In this document: one piece after another, positions 43,192 to 54,899 of the stretch
How positions within the stretch are numbered: position 1 is the stretch's first letter
How the letters are laid out: every line of letters starts with the position of its first letter
Assembly (NCBI GenBank): GCA_905147135.1
Contig: LR990050.1
Span: 4,538,501 to 4,602,500 of the forward strand
Source of the DNA: Blastobasis lacticolella
Lineage: Eukaryota > Arthropoda > Insecta > Lepidoptera > Blastobasidae
Length of the DNA stretch: 64,000 nucleotides
Direction of reading: 5' to 3'
Translations under genes and position numbers: made by a program
The notes under the pieces: model-generated
Told to the model about the DNA's origin: nothing
Seen by the model: only the letters and a program-made list of their open reading frames with translations
Database searches by the model: none

Positions 43192-46100
43192 CTGAAACGT
43201 TTATGACCAAAGGCATATTATAGTAGTTTATCTACACTCATAGCGTAATGTTCCAATTTCATATTCGAAAACAGTTGTTTAAGATCCTTAAACAACTGTT
43301 TTAACACTTTAAACACTTTTATCACGCCAGACTATAAAACTTTAAAAAATTACTTTTCGAGACAGCATTTCCCATACTAATTTCATTACAGCTGTAACGT
43401 AAAATAACTTTTTAATCATTATGCAACACTTTTATTTTTTAAATGTTTGTCGGGCGCCGAGACACGGCGAAATGTAGGCTGAATACCGAAATGTCTTTGA
43501 CAAATTTAAATTCAAAATTCAAATTATTCTGTTTATATTCTGTGTAATTATTTTCCCGCTAAACAGAATATTTTATCTAATTGTTGTAATTTGTGTTTGT
43601 GAATGCTTTTTCTTGTTTGAAGCAAATAAATAGATAAATGTGAAAGTAATTAAGTGAATTTCCGGCCGCTTGATATCCTCGACGCGTAGATGACAACAGA
43701 ACTGACTCGCAGCTTCCTTCAGCAAAGTTGAGAAAATTATAGGTACGATTTTTTAACATAAAAATATGAGTGTAGATAAAGTAGTGTATGCAACTGCATA
43801 TAATTAGGTATTAAAACACTCGTGTCAAACTATTATCATACTCGGTTACGCCTCGTATGATAAACAGACACTCATGTTTTAATACCCCCTTTTATACAGG
43901 GTGTTTCATAATACATGTATAAAGCCGAAAGGGTGTTAAAGTATAGCTTGCAAAGAGTACACTGGCGACTTCATATTATCCAGACATTGAATTTTAATTT
44001 TTATAAAAAATCTTCGTTTTTAAAGAAAAATAACCATATCGACTACGTTGATGCGCAGCTCTATTTCAAGTTGATGATCCTAGAAGGAGAAGTTCAATAA
44101 CCGCGTGCGACCCCTATGAAAAAAGAGCAACCTCCTTAAGCCTAGTACCAGGAGCCTAATGCTACGTACACACGCACCGTTGGCGTGTGCCGGCCGGCGA
44201 TCCGCAGCGCAGCGTGGCGGTAACATCAAACAGATAGAAGCAATCGACCAAACGCAGCTTGGGCGGATACCGAAGGCCAACGAACAAACGTGCGATTACG
44301 AGCCCGAATAGGTTCCCAAAACTCCCAAAGATCGTTTGCTTGACCACGAAATGCAATTACCTATTGGACCTTAGAAATCCAAATCGGCCGACAACGCTTC
44401 GTTGGCGTAAGTTGAGTGTGTACACACCATAAAGAAGAGTTTAATAACCTCGCGCCATTCATAACAAAACAAACGAACCTCCTACATCTTGCTACCAGGC
44501 GCCGAACTAAATGTTACCTACTTATCTCCATGAATAATCTCTACCAAATTAACTAGGAACTTACCTACACTAATTATTTTCAATAGGTAGGTATGCTTAA
44601 ATAGTCGGAGCGTCGTCGGTGGCCTAAGGTTACGGTATCCGAGTCGTACGCGAGAGGTACCGGGTTCGACACCCGCTGCCGCCACGTACCAGTGACCTTT
44701 TCTGACGGAAAACATCGTGATGAAACCTGCACATTTAGGCGACTGAATGTCTAACCATGATTTTAATCTGGTCAGGTAATCAGGTTCCCCTGGTAGCAGG
44801 GTCAGGCAGGATTCAGGACTGTCAGACGTAATGACCAGAAATGCGAAATCCTGGATCATGGTCAAGGCGGACCCCAGGCCCTCGTGCGCGAGAGCAAAAC
44901 CAGGTCATTAACACCGAGATGATTTCTACTAGGTAGGTACCTAACAGAACAAACCACCCCAGCACAACAAAAGTAAAATAACAATTAAAATCATAATACT
45001 TAGGTACTTATTAACTAAAGGCCTAAAAACAGTATCTAAGTAGGTTAGGTAGGTAGGAACCTACGTAAATAAAAAACAAAACATGTTAATCAGTCTGGAA
45101 GATAGCCGGACCCGCGGTGTGGACTGCCGCAGGTACTTAAACTAAATAAAAATAAACATAGTCAGCTACGTACTAAAGTAGATATCTACTACACTAAAAC
45201 GGGATTCGTTCAATTGACAAAATGGCTCTACACAGATAGGTAAGTACTAGGTACCTACTAACACGGTTCCCTCATCTAAGTACCTACGTACCTAGGGAAC
45301 CACTTATGAATCTAGTTTTGGTGAAACACATTACAGACAGGTTCCACTACATACCTACATGTTTTTATGAAAAGATAACAGCGTTGTCTTTTCTACCTAT
45401 TTCCCGTCGGAAAAGAACCGAGCGCGGCGGTTGCGCTTCTAACGTCACTATTAGGTGGTAAGTAGCGTCTCCTAGTCTAGCTAGCACCTAGACCTTTAAA
45501 GCATGTAGGTACGTACCTTTTAAACGTTATTTTATGGAAACAAACAGTGTCAGGTGCCAGCGCAGTTAACCACACTTTCTTGCTTTCTTGTGGCTCGATG
45601 ACCGATAGGTAAATACACTCATACACACAGATACACAACACTACAGCATGCACTGGTTGCTATGCAATACGTAAGTAGGTAGGTAACATGGTCTTTGGCC
45701 TACTGCTTGGTTGCACTCATGCACAGAATAATGATTATCACAATACTTAAACTGTTGAACATTGTACACAAACAAGACTACGTTAATATTGGTACCTGAA
45801 GCAATAAATCATTCATTCATTCATATCGTTTACAGTCTTATCACAGTTATTTTCACAGTACTTAGGTATCCTATACATACAACGCAACAAACAATCACAC
45901 CGATCACGCGAAAAGCTAAAAACCGAATAAACGAACACGACTCGAAAATAGGTACATTTTAACACAAAAAGCCACGCTGTTGGCTTCAGCGGTTCAATCA
46001 AACGACACACCCAAGTGCAGCACGCACACTGCCAAAACTCCGGCGTGTCGACACATGGGCCTCGTGGCGAGGTATTTCCCGCGACTTTCGGCGCGGCGCA

Positions 46101-49100
46101 CGGGGCGCGGGTGGCGGGAGGCGAGGCGGGAGGCGTGGCAGCAGGCAGCGCTTTAGGCAGCGTTGCCAGATCGTACCTTTTAGTACGATTTACGTACTAT
46201 TTGGCCGACTGTCGTACCTTAAGCGTACTTTGCTCCACATCGTACTATTTAGTACGTTTTTACAAAATGCTGAATTTAGCTGAGGGGGGTAGTCACTTCA
46301 CCTTTCCTGTGCGCAAAATACTGAAAAATAATGGGAAGGAAGGGTTGATTTTAGCCACCGGCAACAAAATAACGTCATTAATTGACTAAAAATCATCCCC
46401 CCCCCCAAGGCCGATAAAATATAGAAGATAATAAGAAGAAATCGTAACTTTTTAGCCATTTTCGTACTATTTTAAGAGCCCAGACGTACTTTTTTGGAAA
46501 CTACTGCTGGTAACACTGGCTTTAGGGATCCGCGTGTTAGGGGTCGTACTTATTTCGCCTCTTATGTTCTCCTGGTAGATGCATCGTAATGTTGATTGTG
46601 TTTATTTAATAAAGTGAGGCTCAAACAAGTCCAACAGTGGACTAATAATAATCCTTATGATGTCGGTGATGGAATACATTTGCTTACCACTATTTTATCG
46701 GGTAATTTGTACAGACAGTAATTACTAAAATTGTGTTTGGGTCCGTGTTTCACCTAGGTGACCTAGGTTCAGTGGCGTTGCTTGCCTTCCAGGGGCCCCG
46801 TATCAATAGCTGTCTAGGGCCCCATAGTTAGTACCCCCAACTACAAGGGATCATCATCATCATCATCACAGCCCATAACAGTCCACTACAGGACTTTGGG
46901 CCTCTCCCGCAAAAGGGGAGGTTATTGCCATAATCTCCACGCTTGGCAGGCGGGTTGGAGATCGCAGTGTTGCAAACATAACAATGAAAAACGCTGCTGC
47001 CCATTTTCCAGTTTATGGAGACTAGATATTTTGCCTCTAAACGTTAGTCGCCTTGTACGACACCCACGAGTGTAAGGGGTTGGTGCTATTCTACTCTACC
47101 GGTCACCACACGGCTACAAGGGATGCTAATGAGTAACTTAAATCCAAGCCATTCGCGTGTTAAGGCGGTACGATTTTCATACAATTTTTATGTAACGTTT
47201 TTGTGCAATTGGCTATTAGAAAATATGTTCAATTGTGCGCGAAATAGATTTCCACATGTTAATAATGTAAAACAAAGCAATGAAAAAGAAAAATAATTAA
47301 ATCACAAAACAACGCCATCAAGCGGCGATTTGTGCTTTTTTCGATTTAACTGCTTTTGAAAAGAAAACCACTTTGCGCACCATTGAATACATTTACTAAG
47401 AGTAGAAATCATAATACAATCACTAAACACTCAAACAAATGAAAGAATATCGAGAGAAATTTAGTATGGGCGTTGAATCACCTTAATAGTAAGAATAACA
47501 TATGTATGAAAGAAAGTTCCACACCGCGTCTGTCTGCCTGTTCGTGATAAACTCAAAAACTACTGAACGGATTTTCATGCGGTTTTCACCAATTGACAAA
47601 GTGGAATTACTTTGTCTATTGAGGAAGATTTAGGTGTATAATTTGTTAATGTTTTATGTTGGTAGTTTGTATGACAAGAATCTCCTTAAAGGCCGGGGTG
47701 GACATCGGAATTTTTGTAAATTGGCCCTTGACTTTGGTATATTAAAACCATGCGTGATAAATATAAAAATGTCATAATTTGTTGAATAAGCGAGCGTAGC
47801 GAGCTCGATAGTTTCACAAACTACCCCTTCAGAATACTTGCGCGAATAACATAAAATCAGTAAATGGACTATACGATGTAGACATTTCTGACATCTGGTT
47901 TATAATAAAATTAACTTCGCAAACAATTAATTAATGAGCGTGCGAGCTCTATTTCTGACATTTTGGCTATCAAGTTTTCACGATTAACTTAAAAACAGTC
48001 ACATTCGAAAATCGTGTGGGCCAAAACGATTTTATTATGAGCCAGGTCCATCTGACCCGTTGAGCAATGAACAGTGTAAGGAGTTTCTTAAATCTTATGA
48101 TCTCACCGATAGTGCTGAATATGTTGTACATGAGATCAAGATTTTTCTCATTTTTGCTATAGGTGCATTTTTACACAATTTCCATGAAGTAATGAGTGAG
48201 TGCTCTAAGTTGTTGTTTTTTATTAAAAATGTTAATTATCTCTAAGCGAAAGGGGAACGAAAACGGATTGTATCACTTGATTTCATTTGCATCTTTGGTG
48301 GAGGGGGCCCCGACCCTGGTCTGAAAATCACTAAAGATTTTTTTTTTCCGGGAAATAGGGTTTAACTGAAATTGAGGATAACAGTACGTATTTTTGCTTA
48401 CAAACGATTTGGGACCCCGTATCATTGATACGGCTGATACGGCGGTTGTTGCGCCCCTGCCTAGGTTCTCCAACTGGGTGAAGCATGGGATATTTACAGG
48501 TATAGCTCCGTCAACTAAGATTCATTTAGTTAATTTTAGTTGATGAGAAATATTCGTGTAATCGTACGGATTTTAACATAACAGTCCTCTGAGAGTTTAA
48601 GCCTTCCCCACATTAGTGGAGGGTTCTGTCTTAAACTCCACTCTCTACTGTCTTTGTTTTATTTATGTTTCATTCATTACACTAAGGTATTTTATTTGTT
48701 TTATTTAATACAAAAAAATGTGTGTGTAGTTACTGAAAAATCTCATAGCAGATAGGTACGATTACCTTTGCGACACTGAAACATGACTGACAGGCATGAC
48801 ATGAGAAAGCAAACTTATAAAGACAAATATGCTACATTAATTAGAGTTTGCTACATTAATATGCCACAGTAATTTGAATTAGACTACTTTGCTATTAGTT
48901 AGGTGGTGGTGCACTTTCGAAAAAACTATGAAGGAACCTATTAAATTAAAATTACAATATTTTTTTGTACAGAACCCTCAAACCAAAAAATACAAAACGG
49001 CTAATTTAGAACTTGAGTGACCTTTTACAACTGATTTCTAGAGATGCGGTCTTTCGTTTTCAAAATGTCGATTATCGACATTGAAAAGGTAAAAGTTCGA

Positions 49101-52100
49101 TAGTCATTTTCTCGCTTACTATTCCACGCACGAAAAAAATAATTGTACCTATCGTTTTAATACGTTTAGCACTCCATCCAGTTCACGGCTTTATACATGT
49201 ATTATGAAACACCCTGTATAACAGTTGCATAAACTACTATTTTAAAATTTTATAGTGTGGCGTGAAAAAAGTGTACCCTTAAACGACTGTTTTCGAATAT
49301 GTAATTGGAACATTATGCTATGAGTGTAGATAAAAGTTATTAAACACACGCAACACAGTCACATTATAAACTTGCTAATGGCTCATGAATATCCTTATTA
49401 GTAAGTTTACAGATTAAAATAAAAAAAATAGAAACGTTACGATTTTGAATTTACAAGCGCAACTAAGCACCGTGCCGTGTGGCATTGCGGTTAAGGAATC
49501 CGACTCGTACTCCGAGGTACCGGGTTCGAGCCACAGTGCAGCCATGCACTAATTACTCTTTTTAGAGTTAAACACATTACTTGAACACTAACCGATGCTC
49601 TACTAAACATCGTGATTAAACCTGCACATTTAGGTGACTGAATGTGTAACCATGATCCAATCTGGTCAGGTTCCCCTGTTAACAGTCACGGAGGTCAGAT
49701 GGCAGTTGGTCTACTTTAATTATCTGACCTGCCAAACCTGGATCATGGTCAAGGTGGACCCCGGGCCCTCGCGCGTGGGTTCACAACCGGGACATTAACG
49801 TTCCTGGTGATGATAATTATTCTAGTAGCGTTGAATAACTTACCTGAATTTGCAGAGATGTGACGTATCCAATGGCGAATCCGCACACGCCCCCAATGAG
49901 CATTTGGCACCAAAAGTAGACACTGGCAAAGTTGTTGTAGTTCCTCAATATTTGCAGTTCTCCATTTATAACTATGAGCGGTATGAAAAGAAGTATGGAA
50001 TACGCATTGTTATAGTACGACAGCAACCACACTTCTTGATTCACACTTGGTAACACCTTCTTTGTGTGAATCGAATATAGAGACAACATCAGTGACCCGG
50101 CTACTCCAAATATTGTACCCACCATCGAGAACGATCCTGAAAATTAAATCAAAATTTATAAATTAATTATTGTAAAGCCAGAATAATAAATAATAAGTTA
50201 TTGATGTAGAGAAAAAGATAATGTGAAGGAAGGTATACTGTAACATAATTAGTCAATCATCGTCATCATCACATTAGCAAACAATTGCCCACTGCTGGAA
50301 ACATTTATATTGATTAGGGAAGGATGCTGAACAAGGGAAGATGTACTTGCCGAGGTCACTAGAGTAATGATGACTATGACTATGAGAATCATGGTCCACT
50401 TTCGTGACAATGTTTTTCTCCATCGTAAAATTAAGTGGTAGAGTTGGCTTATTTTATCTTAGTCTTATTTCTACGAGTTTAAAAATCCAATTTTACCTAG
50501 TAAATTTTCCTGGTCCACGCCTAGGTAAAATCCAAAAACTATAAATAAGCAGCAAATAATACATTTGTACGATGTTGTTTGACGAATGAGTAACCAGCTG
50601 AATACAACATTGAATACGGTTGTCAAAGATCTTCCGATGTAGTAGAATGAGACATCAACATACTTTAAACACAGGTTGTTGGTTGCTATCATCAATGAAA
50701 ATATTATTGATAAAGGAATGACCTGAAAAGATAAAAAGTCTAATCATTACAAAGTACATAGGTTTCAATAAAAAATTATATGGACATACTGATGTTTCCT
50801 ATTATTGGTACAGTCGGCAGTGTTGAAGAGTTATCTGTATAAACAGAAAATTAAGCTGTATCTATTTATGATACAGACTTTTAACGCCGACTGTTCAAAT
50901 AATGGGAACCAAAACCATCAGATATGGTTTAGAGAGTTGGCACACTGAAACTTTTCGTACCTATGCAGTCGCTTGTTTGCATTGATACAGTCGTAAAATA
51001 TAGCATACATTCTTTTTAAATACATACTTATCATACGTACTAGACCCAGACCCGTAACAGAAATTAAAATTCATCATTTCAATTTCTGCTCGGCCGGGAA
51101 TCGAACCCGGGACCTCTGCGTGGCACTCAGGTTAACCAAACGCACCACTCAGGTGGTCAAATATGATGATGTTCGCTAAACGCGCCACAGTGTGCCATCT
51201 TCCCTTAAACCTCCCGGTCACGGCCAGAGTACACGGTAGAGTAGCATGGTAAAGTACTAACTATCCTACTGACTATACTAATGTAGACAGCATTGGTAGA
51301 GTAGAGTAGCTAGCAACGCAGGTAAGCTACTTCACCACTATCCTTCCCCCATCCCGGCGTATACACTTCCTTACATTAAAATTTAAAATTAGTTGTAAAA
51401 ATTAAATTACGTGTAGACGGTTACTCTACCAAAAACGGTGGAGTATTTAGAACTAGAATAGTCCCTATGCTAGTTAACTCTACCAATTTTTTATATACCA
51501 CTAAGGTGGCAAACAAGCTTACGGCCTGCCTGATGGTAAGCAGTCACTGCAGCCTATGGACGTTTGCAATGCCAGGGGCATCAGCCACGCGTTGCCGACC
51601 CCGTAAAAACCATTTCACCCCTTTCTTGAAGAACTCCAGGGAAAACCTATGCAGGTAATTCATTCCAGAACCTTAGTGTACGTGCGAGAAAGTTCCTTTG
51701 GAACCGCACAGTTCGCAATCAATATGGCTCCAAGGTGTGAGGATGAACTCTCTGTCGGTGGCGAGTGGTGCGATGATTGAATGTAGCTGTAGGCGTCATA
51801 TCCAACAGTTCTTCAGAACAAATACCATTGTACAAGCGGTAGAACACGCAGAGGGAGGCGAAATCCCTCCTCTGACTCAGCGGCTCAATACTACTTGTGA
51901 GCACGGTATCATCGACAATTCTCACAGCCCGATTTTGGATAGAGGTACAAGCAGGTGCGGTTTCAGGTGCCCCTTCGTAATCGCCCACGGTTTTGTGAGC
52001 CAAAAGACCAAAAAGTCCAAGCTCGCAGCGCTCGCTCAATTATTATATTAATTGTATCAATCACACCCGCTTTTTAGAACAGAAATGTCAAAAATTTAGA

Positions 52101-54578
52101 GCTCACGTTGGTCGCTGATTTATTTGCTTTCGATTTTTTTACTATTCGCCAATCTTTCTGAACCTAAAATTTCTTGCCAATCGCCAGCTCGTTGCGGTCA
52201 CTCGTTAATTGATTTCCTTAAATTACTATTGTGAGGATCAGCCATTGCTTTTAAGACCAAAATTGTCAAAAAATTCGAGCTCGCTCCGCTCGCTCACACA
52301 TTCTTTGTTTTCCCTCAGGTATTAAAATCCAAAATTTTCGAGTTTGCTCTGCTAGCTCATACATTTATTGATCACCCCACTAAAAAGGCCAAATTTTGTC
52401 TACTCATGGCTCTCTCATTGATATACCTATAATTTTGACTTTTGCCCCCCCTCAACCAAATCCTGGATCCGCGCCTGGGTACAAGGACCAAGCTGATATA
52501 CCGGTGCTCCCGCCCATAGATGGGAGCAATAGTCCAAATGAGGTCTGACTTGAGTCTTATATCGGAGAAGTCGTTGCTATTTTCCCTACCCGTGTACGGA
52601 GGGCTTTAAACTAGTAACAGACATTCCGTTTTGGCTGGAGCCGACCAACCGTCAGTTGCAGTTGATACTAATCCTTACGAAGTGTAAAATAAAGCCGCTT
52701 TAGGGTGCTGGGGACTTGGCTGGACGTCCGACCAGGGTCAGTTCGCCGGCGCATCCAAATTAATCCAAAAGCGACTTTATTTTGTACATCGTAAGGATTA
52801 GTATCGACTGCAACTGACGGTTGGTCGGCTACAGCCAAATCGGAGCGGTGATAAGCTCGCTAAATTGACACTTTAAATTCGCATTAAACCTTGCGGACAT
52901 ACCTACCTTATCAAACAAACAATAATAGCCTGGAGTATTGTAACATGATAAGGTTTCCATAGCTGACTCAATTAGTTAAATTACTAATGTTTTGACATGG
53001 TTGGTTTCATTAGTTCGACTTGAAATTAACTATGTAAAACAAATATAGCAAGTTGGTTTCAACTTATTTCTGTCTGACTAGCTTTTGCCAATGTCTTCTT
53101 CTGCATATAATTTAGAATGTAGGTAACCATGTCCTTCCTCAGATTGTGATTTATCTCCTTGCCATTTTTTATACAACAAATCTGTTCTGTAGTTTAGGTG
53201 TTGGATTATCAACCTTATACGAAATTTTGCAAGTACATTTTGTGCATTATACTATTTTAATAACATTGGACCAAAGAACAAACTAAATAATGGATTAGTT
53301 TCACATAGTTCACTTAATAATAAACTAATAATAATATGTATAGATTACAATAAATAACAAAAAATACATGACATCATAGGTACTAAGTCTGATAAATATT
53401 TTTCTACTTTCTATAATACTTAATTTCTTAAATACTTAAATATCATACAAACCTTTTTGATGATATCAAAACTCCATGGTGAACCTTTAGGAAAATTGAA
53501 TAGTCCAGGAATGCCTCCAGTTTTGCTCAATGTGACACATATAGTGAATGAGACAACACATTGGAACCATGTTATAAATAGTGGAGCTTCTAAAGCTACC
53601 GACGCAGAACTCAACAGAGTTTTATTAACGAACACTGTCGTTATTGATATAATCCTGCAATATATAACAATTAATTTTTGCTATTTTAAAGATAAAATTT
53701 CACATAAAGGGTTTTGGGATCTGGTATAGAAACATTCAAAGTTATCTCATCTGGTCACCTAGGTTTGGTTCTGGCAGCCTTCAGGCTACTGCTCACATTC
53801 CACGTCACTAAGTTTTACTACATAGTAGGCATTAGACCATCAGCTATATGTAACGATTGTAATATGGTTGAGAACTTAAGTCACATATTGCTGGAATGTG
53901 GCCGAAACTCAGATTTGAGAGAGGCTATTTGGAAGTCCTTGTTTAATTGTTGGTGGTCTGAGTGTATCTCTGACAATGCTATAAACTGTATAGATTCATA
54001 GTTTTGTCTAAGTAGCACATTTATGTAAGAACCCATGAGGCTAATATAACTATCCAGGATAGGTAAAACCTCATCAAATAATTAAAATAATTAAAAAAAG
54101 ACTTCGACAAATTGTATAGAGATTACCAAGAAAGAAAGATTGAAACTTTTCCGCTTTGGTATGTTGTACAATGTTACAAATCTTTTTTTAAGACCAGCTA
54201 ATTCCTCCATAGTAGACCAGACAGAGCCCTCCACCAATGTGTAGGAGGCTTGATTTGTTCAGTGGACTATTATAGAATGGTGTAATGATGATGATTTAGT
54301 CTATTTTACTACTACTACACTACTACGACTTTAAAATCTTTATGTATCAAGCGTTCTGTTCTCTATAGGTACAGTGTGTAACTCCCAGGTGCCTTTTCTC
54401 GATTTTTCAAAGTTTTTTTGAGTTGCATCTTTTGGTATCCTCTAACCCTAGTTTCAATAATATTTTAGGATTATTACAATTTACTATGTACAATACAAAG
54501 AATTACCTACCAATAGGAAGCAACCACAATAAATATTCGTATGTATCGAGAGCACAGATCAGATTGCCGGGCCCGCAT
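42973..54578 (-). CDS. SLC35C1: GDP-fucose transporter
   Basis: Golgi multi-pass antiporter importing GDP-fucose for fucosylation (Drosophila Gfr/nac family). Join on minus: 54578-54511, 53654-53453, 50722-50497, 50136-49844, 43191-42973; 1008 nt, 335 aa (human 364). Landmarks versus human: VVASYWIISITTVFVNKTLL, ATNNLCLKYVDVSFYYIGRS, LTTVFNVVFSWLL, YLGVDQE, KKVLPSVNQEVW, GGVCGFAIGYVTSLQIQ, SPLTHNISGTAKACAQT and LWWTSN. Arg121 and Thr275 correspond to human Arg147 and Thr308, mutated in leukocyte adhesion deficiency II. About ten membrane helices are expected. The start Met (MRARQSDLCSRY) is the only one in frame in exon 2. Confidence 0.94.
43222..43926 (+). repeat. repeat M2, long copy
   Basis: Shares with 49185-49340 (opposite strand) the start TATCTACACTCATAGC, AATGTTCCAATT, ATTCGAAAACAGT and the end TACAGGGTGTTTCATAATAC followed by ATGTATAAAGCCG (35 bases identical). 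TATCTACACTCATA also recurs inverted at about 43.77 kb, suggesting a DNA transposon with inverted ends inside it. Confidence 0.65.
44592..44935 (+). mobile_element. SINE-A, full-length (tRNA-derived)
   Basis: tRNA-like head with GGTGGCCTAAGGTTACGG and B box GGTACCGGGTTCGACACC, body CCTGCACATTTAGGCGACTG, AATCTGGTCAGG and CCTGGATCATGGTCAAGG, ending near GGTCATTAACACC. Confidence 0.85.
46158..46518. mobile_element. non-autonomous hAT transposon (361 bp)
   Basis: Ends CAGCGTTGCCAG and the complement of CAGTGTTACCAG, flanked by perfect 8-bp duplication GCTTTAGG (46150-46157 and 46519-46526). The interior repeats CGTACTATTT/TAGTACG words. An internal ORF fragment (RFYKMLNLAEGG then FTFPVRKILKNN) may derive from an autonomous relative. 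Confidence 0.93.
46866..47112 (+). repeat. dispersed repeat R1, copy 2
   Basis: After an ATC microsatellite, CAGCCCATAACAGTCCACTA, CTCCACGCTTGGCAGGCGGG and CGACACCCACGAGTGTAAGG. Same strand as copy 1 at 10277. Confidence 0.75.
49185..49340 (-). repeat. repeat M2, internally deleted inverted copy
   Basis: Reverse complement of both ends of 43222-43926 with about 550 bp missing from the middle. Confidence 0.65.
49472..49815 (+). mobile_element. SINE-A, full-length
   Basis: Second long copy with B box GGTACCGGGTTCGAGCC, CCTGCACATTTAGGTGACTG, TCCCCTGTTAACAG and GGATCATGGTCAAGGTGG. It lies in the same intron and on the same strand as copy 44592 and abuts the exon 5 donor (49844). Confidence 0.85.
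49844..50136 (-). CDS. SLC35C1: SLC35C1 exon 5
   Basis: 293 nt: FSMVGTIFGVAGSLMLSL, IHTKKVLPSVNQEVWLLS, YYNNAYSILLFIPL and GGVCGFAIGYVTSLQIQ. Acceptor TTTTCAG, donor CAG followed by GTAAGT, phase 0. Confidence 0.95.
50137..50496 (-). other. SLC35C1 intron 4
   Basis: 360 nt. Part (50265-50335) resembles an RTE 3' end in complement (CATCATCACATTAGC, TTGCCCACTGCTGG). Confidence 0.6.
50497..50722 (-). CDS. SLC35C1: SLC35C1 exon 4
   Basis: 226 nt: VIPLSIIFSLMIATNNLCLK, YVDVSFYYIGRSLTTVFNVV and FGFYLGVDQENLL. Acceptor CTTTTCAG, donor G followed by GTAAAA (weaker), phase 1. Confidence 0.94.
51035..51172 (-). mobile_element. SINE-B, truncated copy
   Basis: Complement of SINE-B head: GGGAATCGAACCCGGGACCT, CCACTCAGGTGG and CCAGACCCGTAACAGAAATT. 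Lacks the SINE-B 3' part present at 39048. Confidence 0.8.
51480..52620 (-). pseudogene. LINE ORF2 C-terminal remnant
   Basis: Minus-strand PHLDYCSHLWAGAPVYQL (52.5 kb), then after an insertion SIQNRAVRIVDD, LTSSIEPLSQRRDFASLCVF, YRLYNGICSEELLDM and FNHRTTRHRQRVHP, followed by a degraded end and 3' UTR. It is the conserved C-terminal block of lepidopteran LINEs. Split by the repeat at 52075-52450. Confidence 0.85.
52075..52450. repeat. GAGCTCGCTCCGCTCGCTC-type tandem repeat
   Basis: Four diverged blocks of about 85 bp ending in words like GAGCTCGCTCCGCTCGCTCA and GAGTTTGCTCTGCTAGCTCA, the complement of the GAGCGTAGCGA family at 12.6-14.7 kb. Inserted in a LINE remnant. Confidence 0.65.
52623..52849. 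mobile_element. foldback MITE
   Basis: About 75-bp inverted arms with GCCGACCAACCGTCAGTTGC, TACTAATCCTTACGA and AAAATAAAG.CGCTTT in each arm around a GC-richer centre. No clear target duplication. Confidence 0.8.
53453..53654 (-). CDS. SLC35C1: SLC35C1 exon 3
   Basis: 202 nt: IISITTVFVNKTLLSSASVA, LEAPLFITWFQCVVSFTICV then GGIPGLFNFPKGSPWSFDII. Acceptor TATTGCAG, donor AAG followed by GTTTGT, phase 0. Confidence 0.93.
53655..54510 (-). other. SLC35C1 intron 2
   Basis: 856 nt containing a plus-strand LINE scrap (53720-54001) and, at 54.2-54.3 kb, an RTE-type end with GTGTAGGAGGCTTG and ATGATGATG. Confidence 0.6.
53720..54001 (+). pseudogene. probable LINE C-terminal fragment
   Basis: Plus-strand CNDCNMVENLSHILLECG resembles the CCHC motif near the C-terminus of some LINE ORF2 proteins (C-x2-C, H, C). 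Short and isolated, so tentative. Confidence 0.5.
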
Positions 54579-54594
54579 TTTCAATTATCTTTTA
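54511..54594 (-). CDS. SLC35C1: SLC35C1 exon 2 (start codon at 54578)
   Basis: Acceptor TTTGTTTCAG; 16 nt of 5' UTR, then ATG at 54578-54576, MRARQSDLCSRYIRIFIVVA and SYW split across the splice. Donor TG followed by GTAGGT, phase 2. Confidence 0.88.
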
Positions 54595-54683
54595 CTGAAA
54601 CAAAATATGTGTGAACATTTTAAATTACGTACGTACTTACAGTGACCACATAATAAAATATCGGCACTCAAAGTCGTACTTAC

Positions 54684-54800
54684 GTGTCGTCGAACTCAAA
54701 CACTCGCAAATTCACTCAATTCATGTTACTATCAAAGAAAAGAAATACACTAATTTTTCAAAGTCTACACACAAATCGATTCATATTTCCATTATTCTTG
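54684..54800 (-). other. SLC35C1: candidate SLC35C1 5' UTR exon 1
   Basis: Donor GACGACAC followed by GTAAGT at 54683/54684. The only ATG nearby opens a two-codon ORF. The 5' limit is a guess. A second donor-like GTAAGT lies about 40 nt further in. Confidence 0.4.
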
Positions 54801-54899
54801 GATAGGTATTTACTTTTTTCTTTCAAGAGGACTAGAGCCGGAGGAGAAACAATACTGGTGAGCGAGGTCAACGAGAATTATAGTGAGGCATAGATTTAT

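Larger units (their letters stand above)
43192..49843 (-). other. SLC35C1 intron 5 (6.7 kb)
   Basis: Holds two inverted copies of one repeat near its ends (43222-43926 and 49185-49340), two SINE-A copies, a hAT element and repeat R1. Stretches 44.94-46.15 and 47.1-49.2 kb are AT-rich with many GTAGGTA words but no recognised gene; a GAGCGAGCGTAGCGAGC motif occurs at 47.79 kb. Confidence 0.6.
50723..53452 (-). other. SLC35C1 intron 3
   Basis: 2.7 kb containing SINE-B (51035-51172), a LINE ORF2 remnant (51480-52620) interrupted by a tandem repeat, and a foldback MITE (52623-52849). 52.85-53.45 kb is plain AT-rich DNA. Confidence 0.65.

Noticed and set aside
44640..44690. tRNA gene at a GGTTCGACACC box
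   Set aside because: Part of the SINE-A head, repeated at 49472.
43926..49185. Single 5.3-kb autonomous transposon bounded by the inverted 35-base ends
   Set aside because: No transposase-like ORF inside, and the outer flanks also match each other, so two separate insertions of one repeat fit better.
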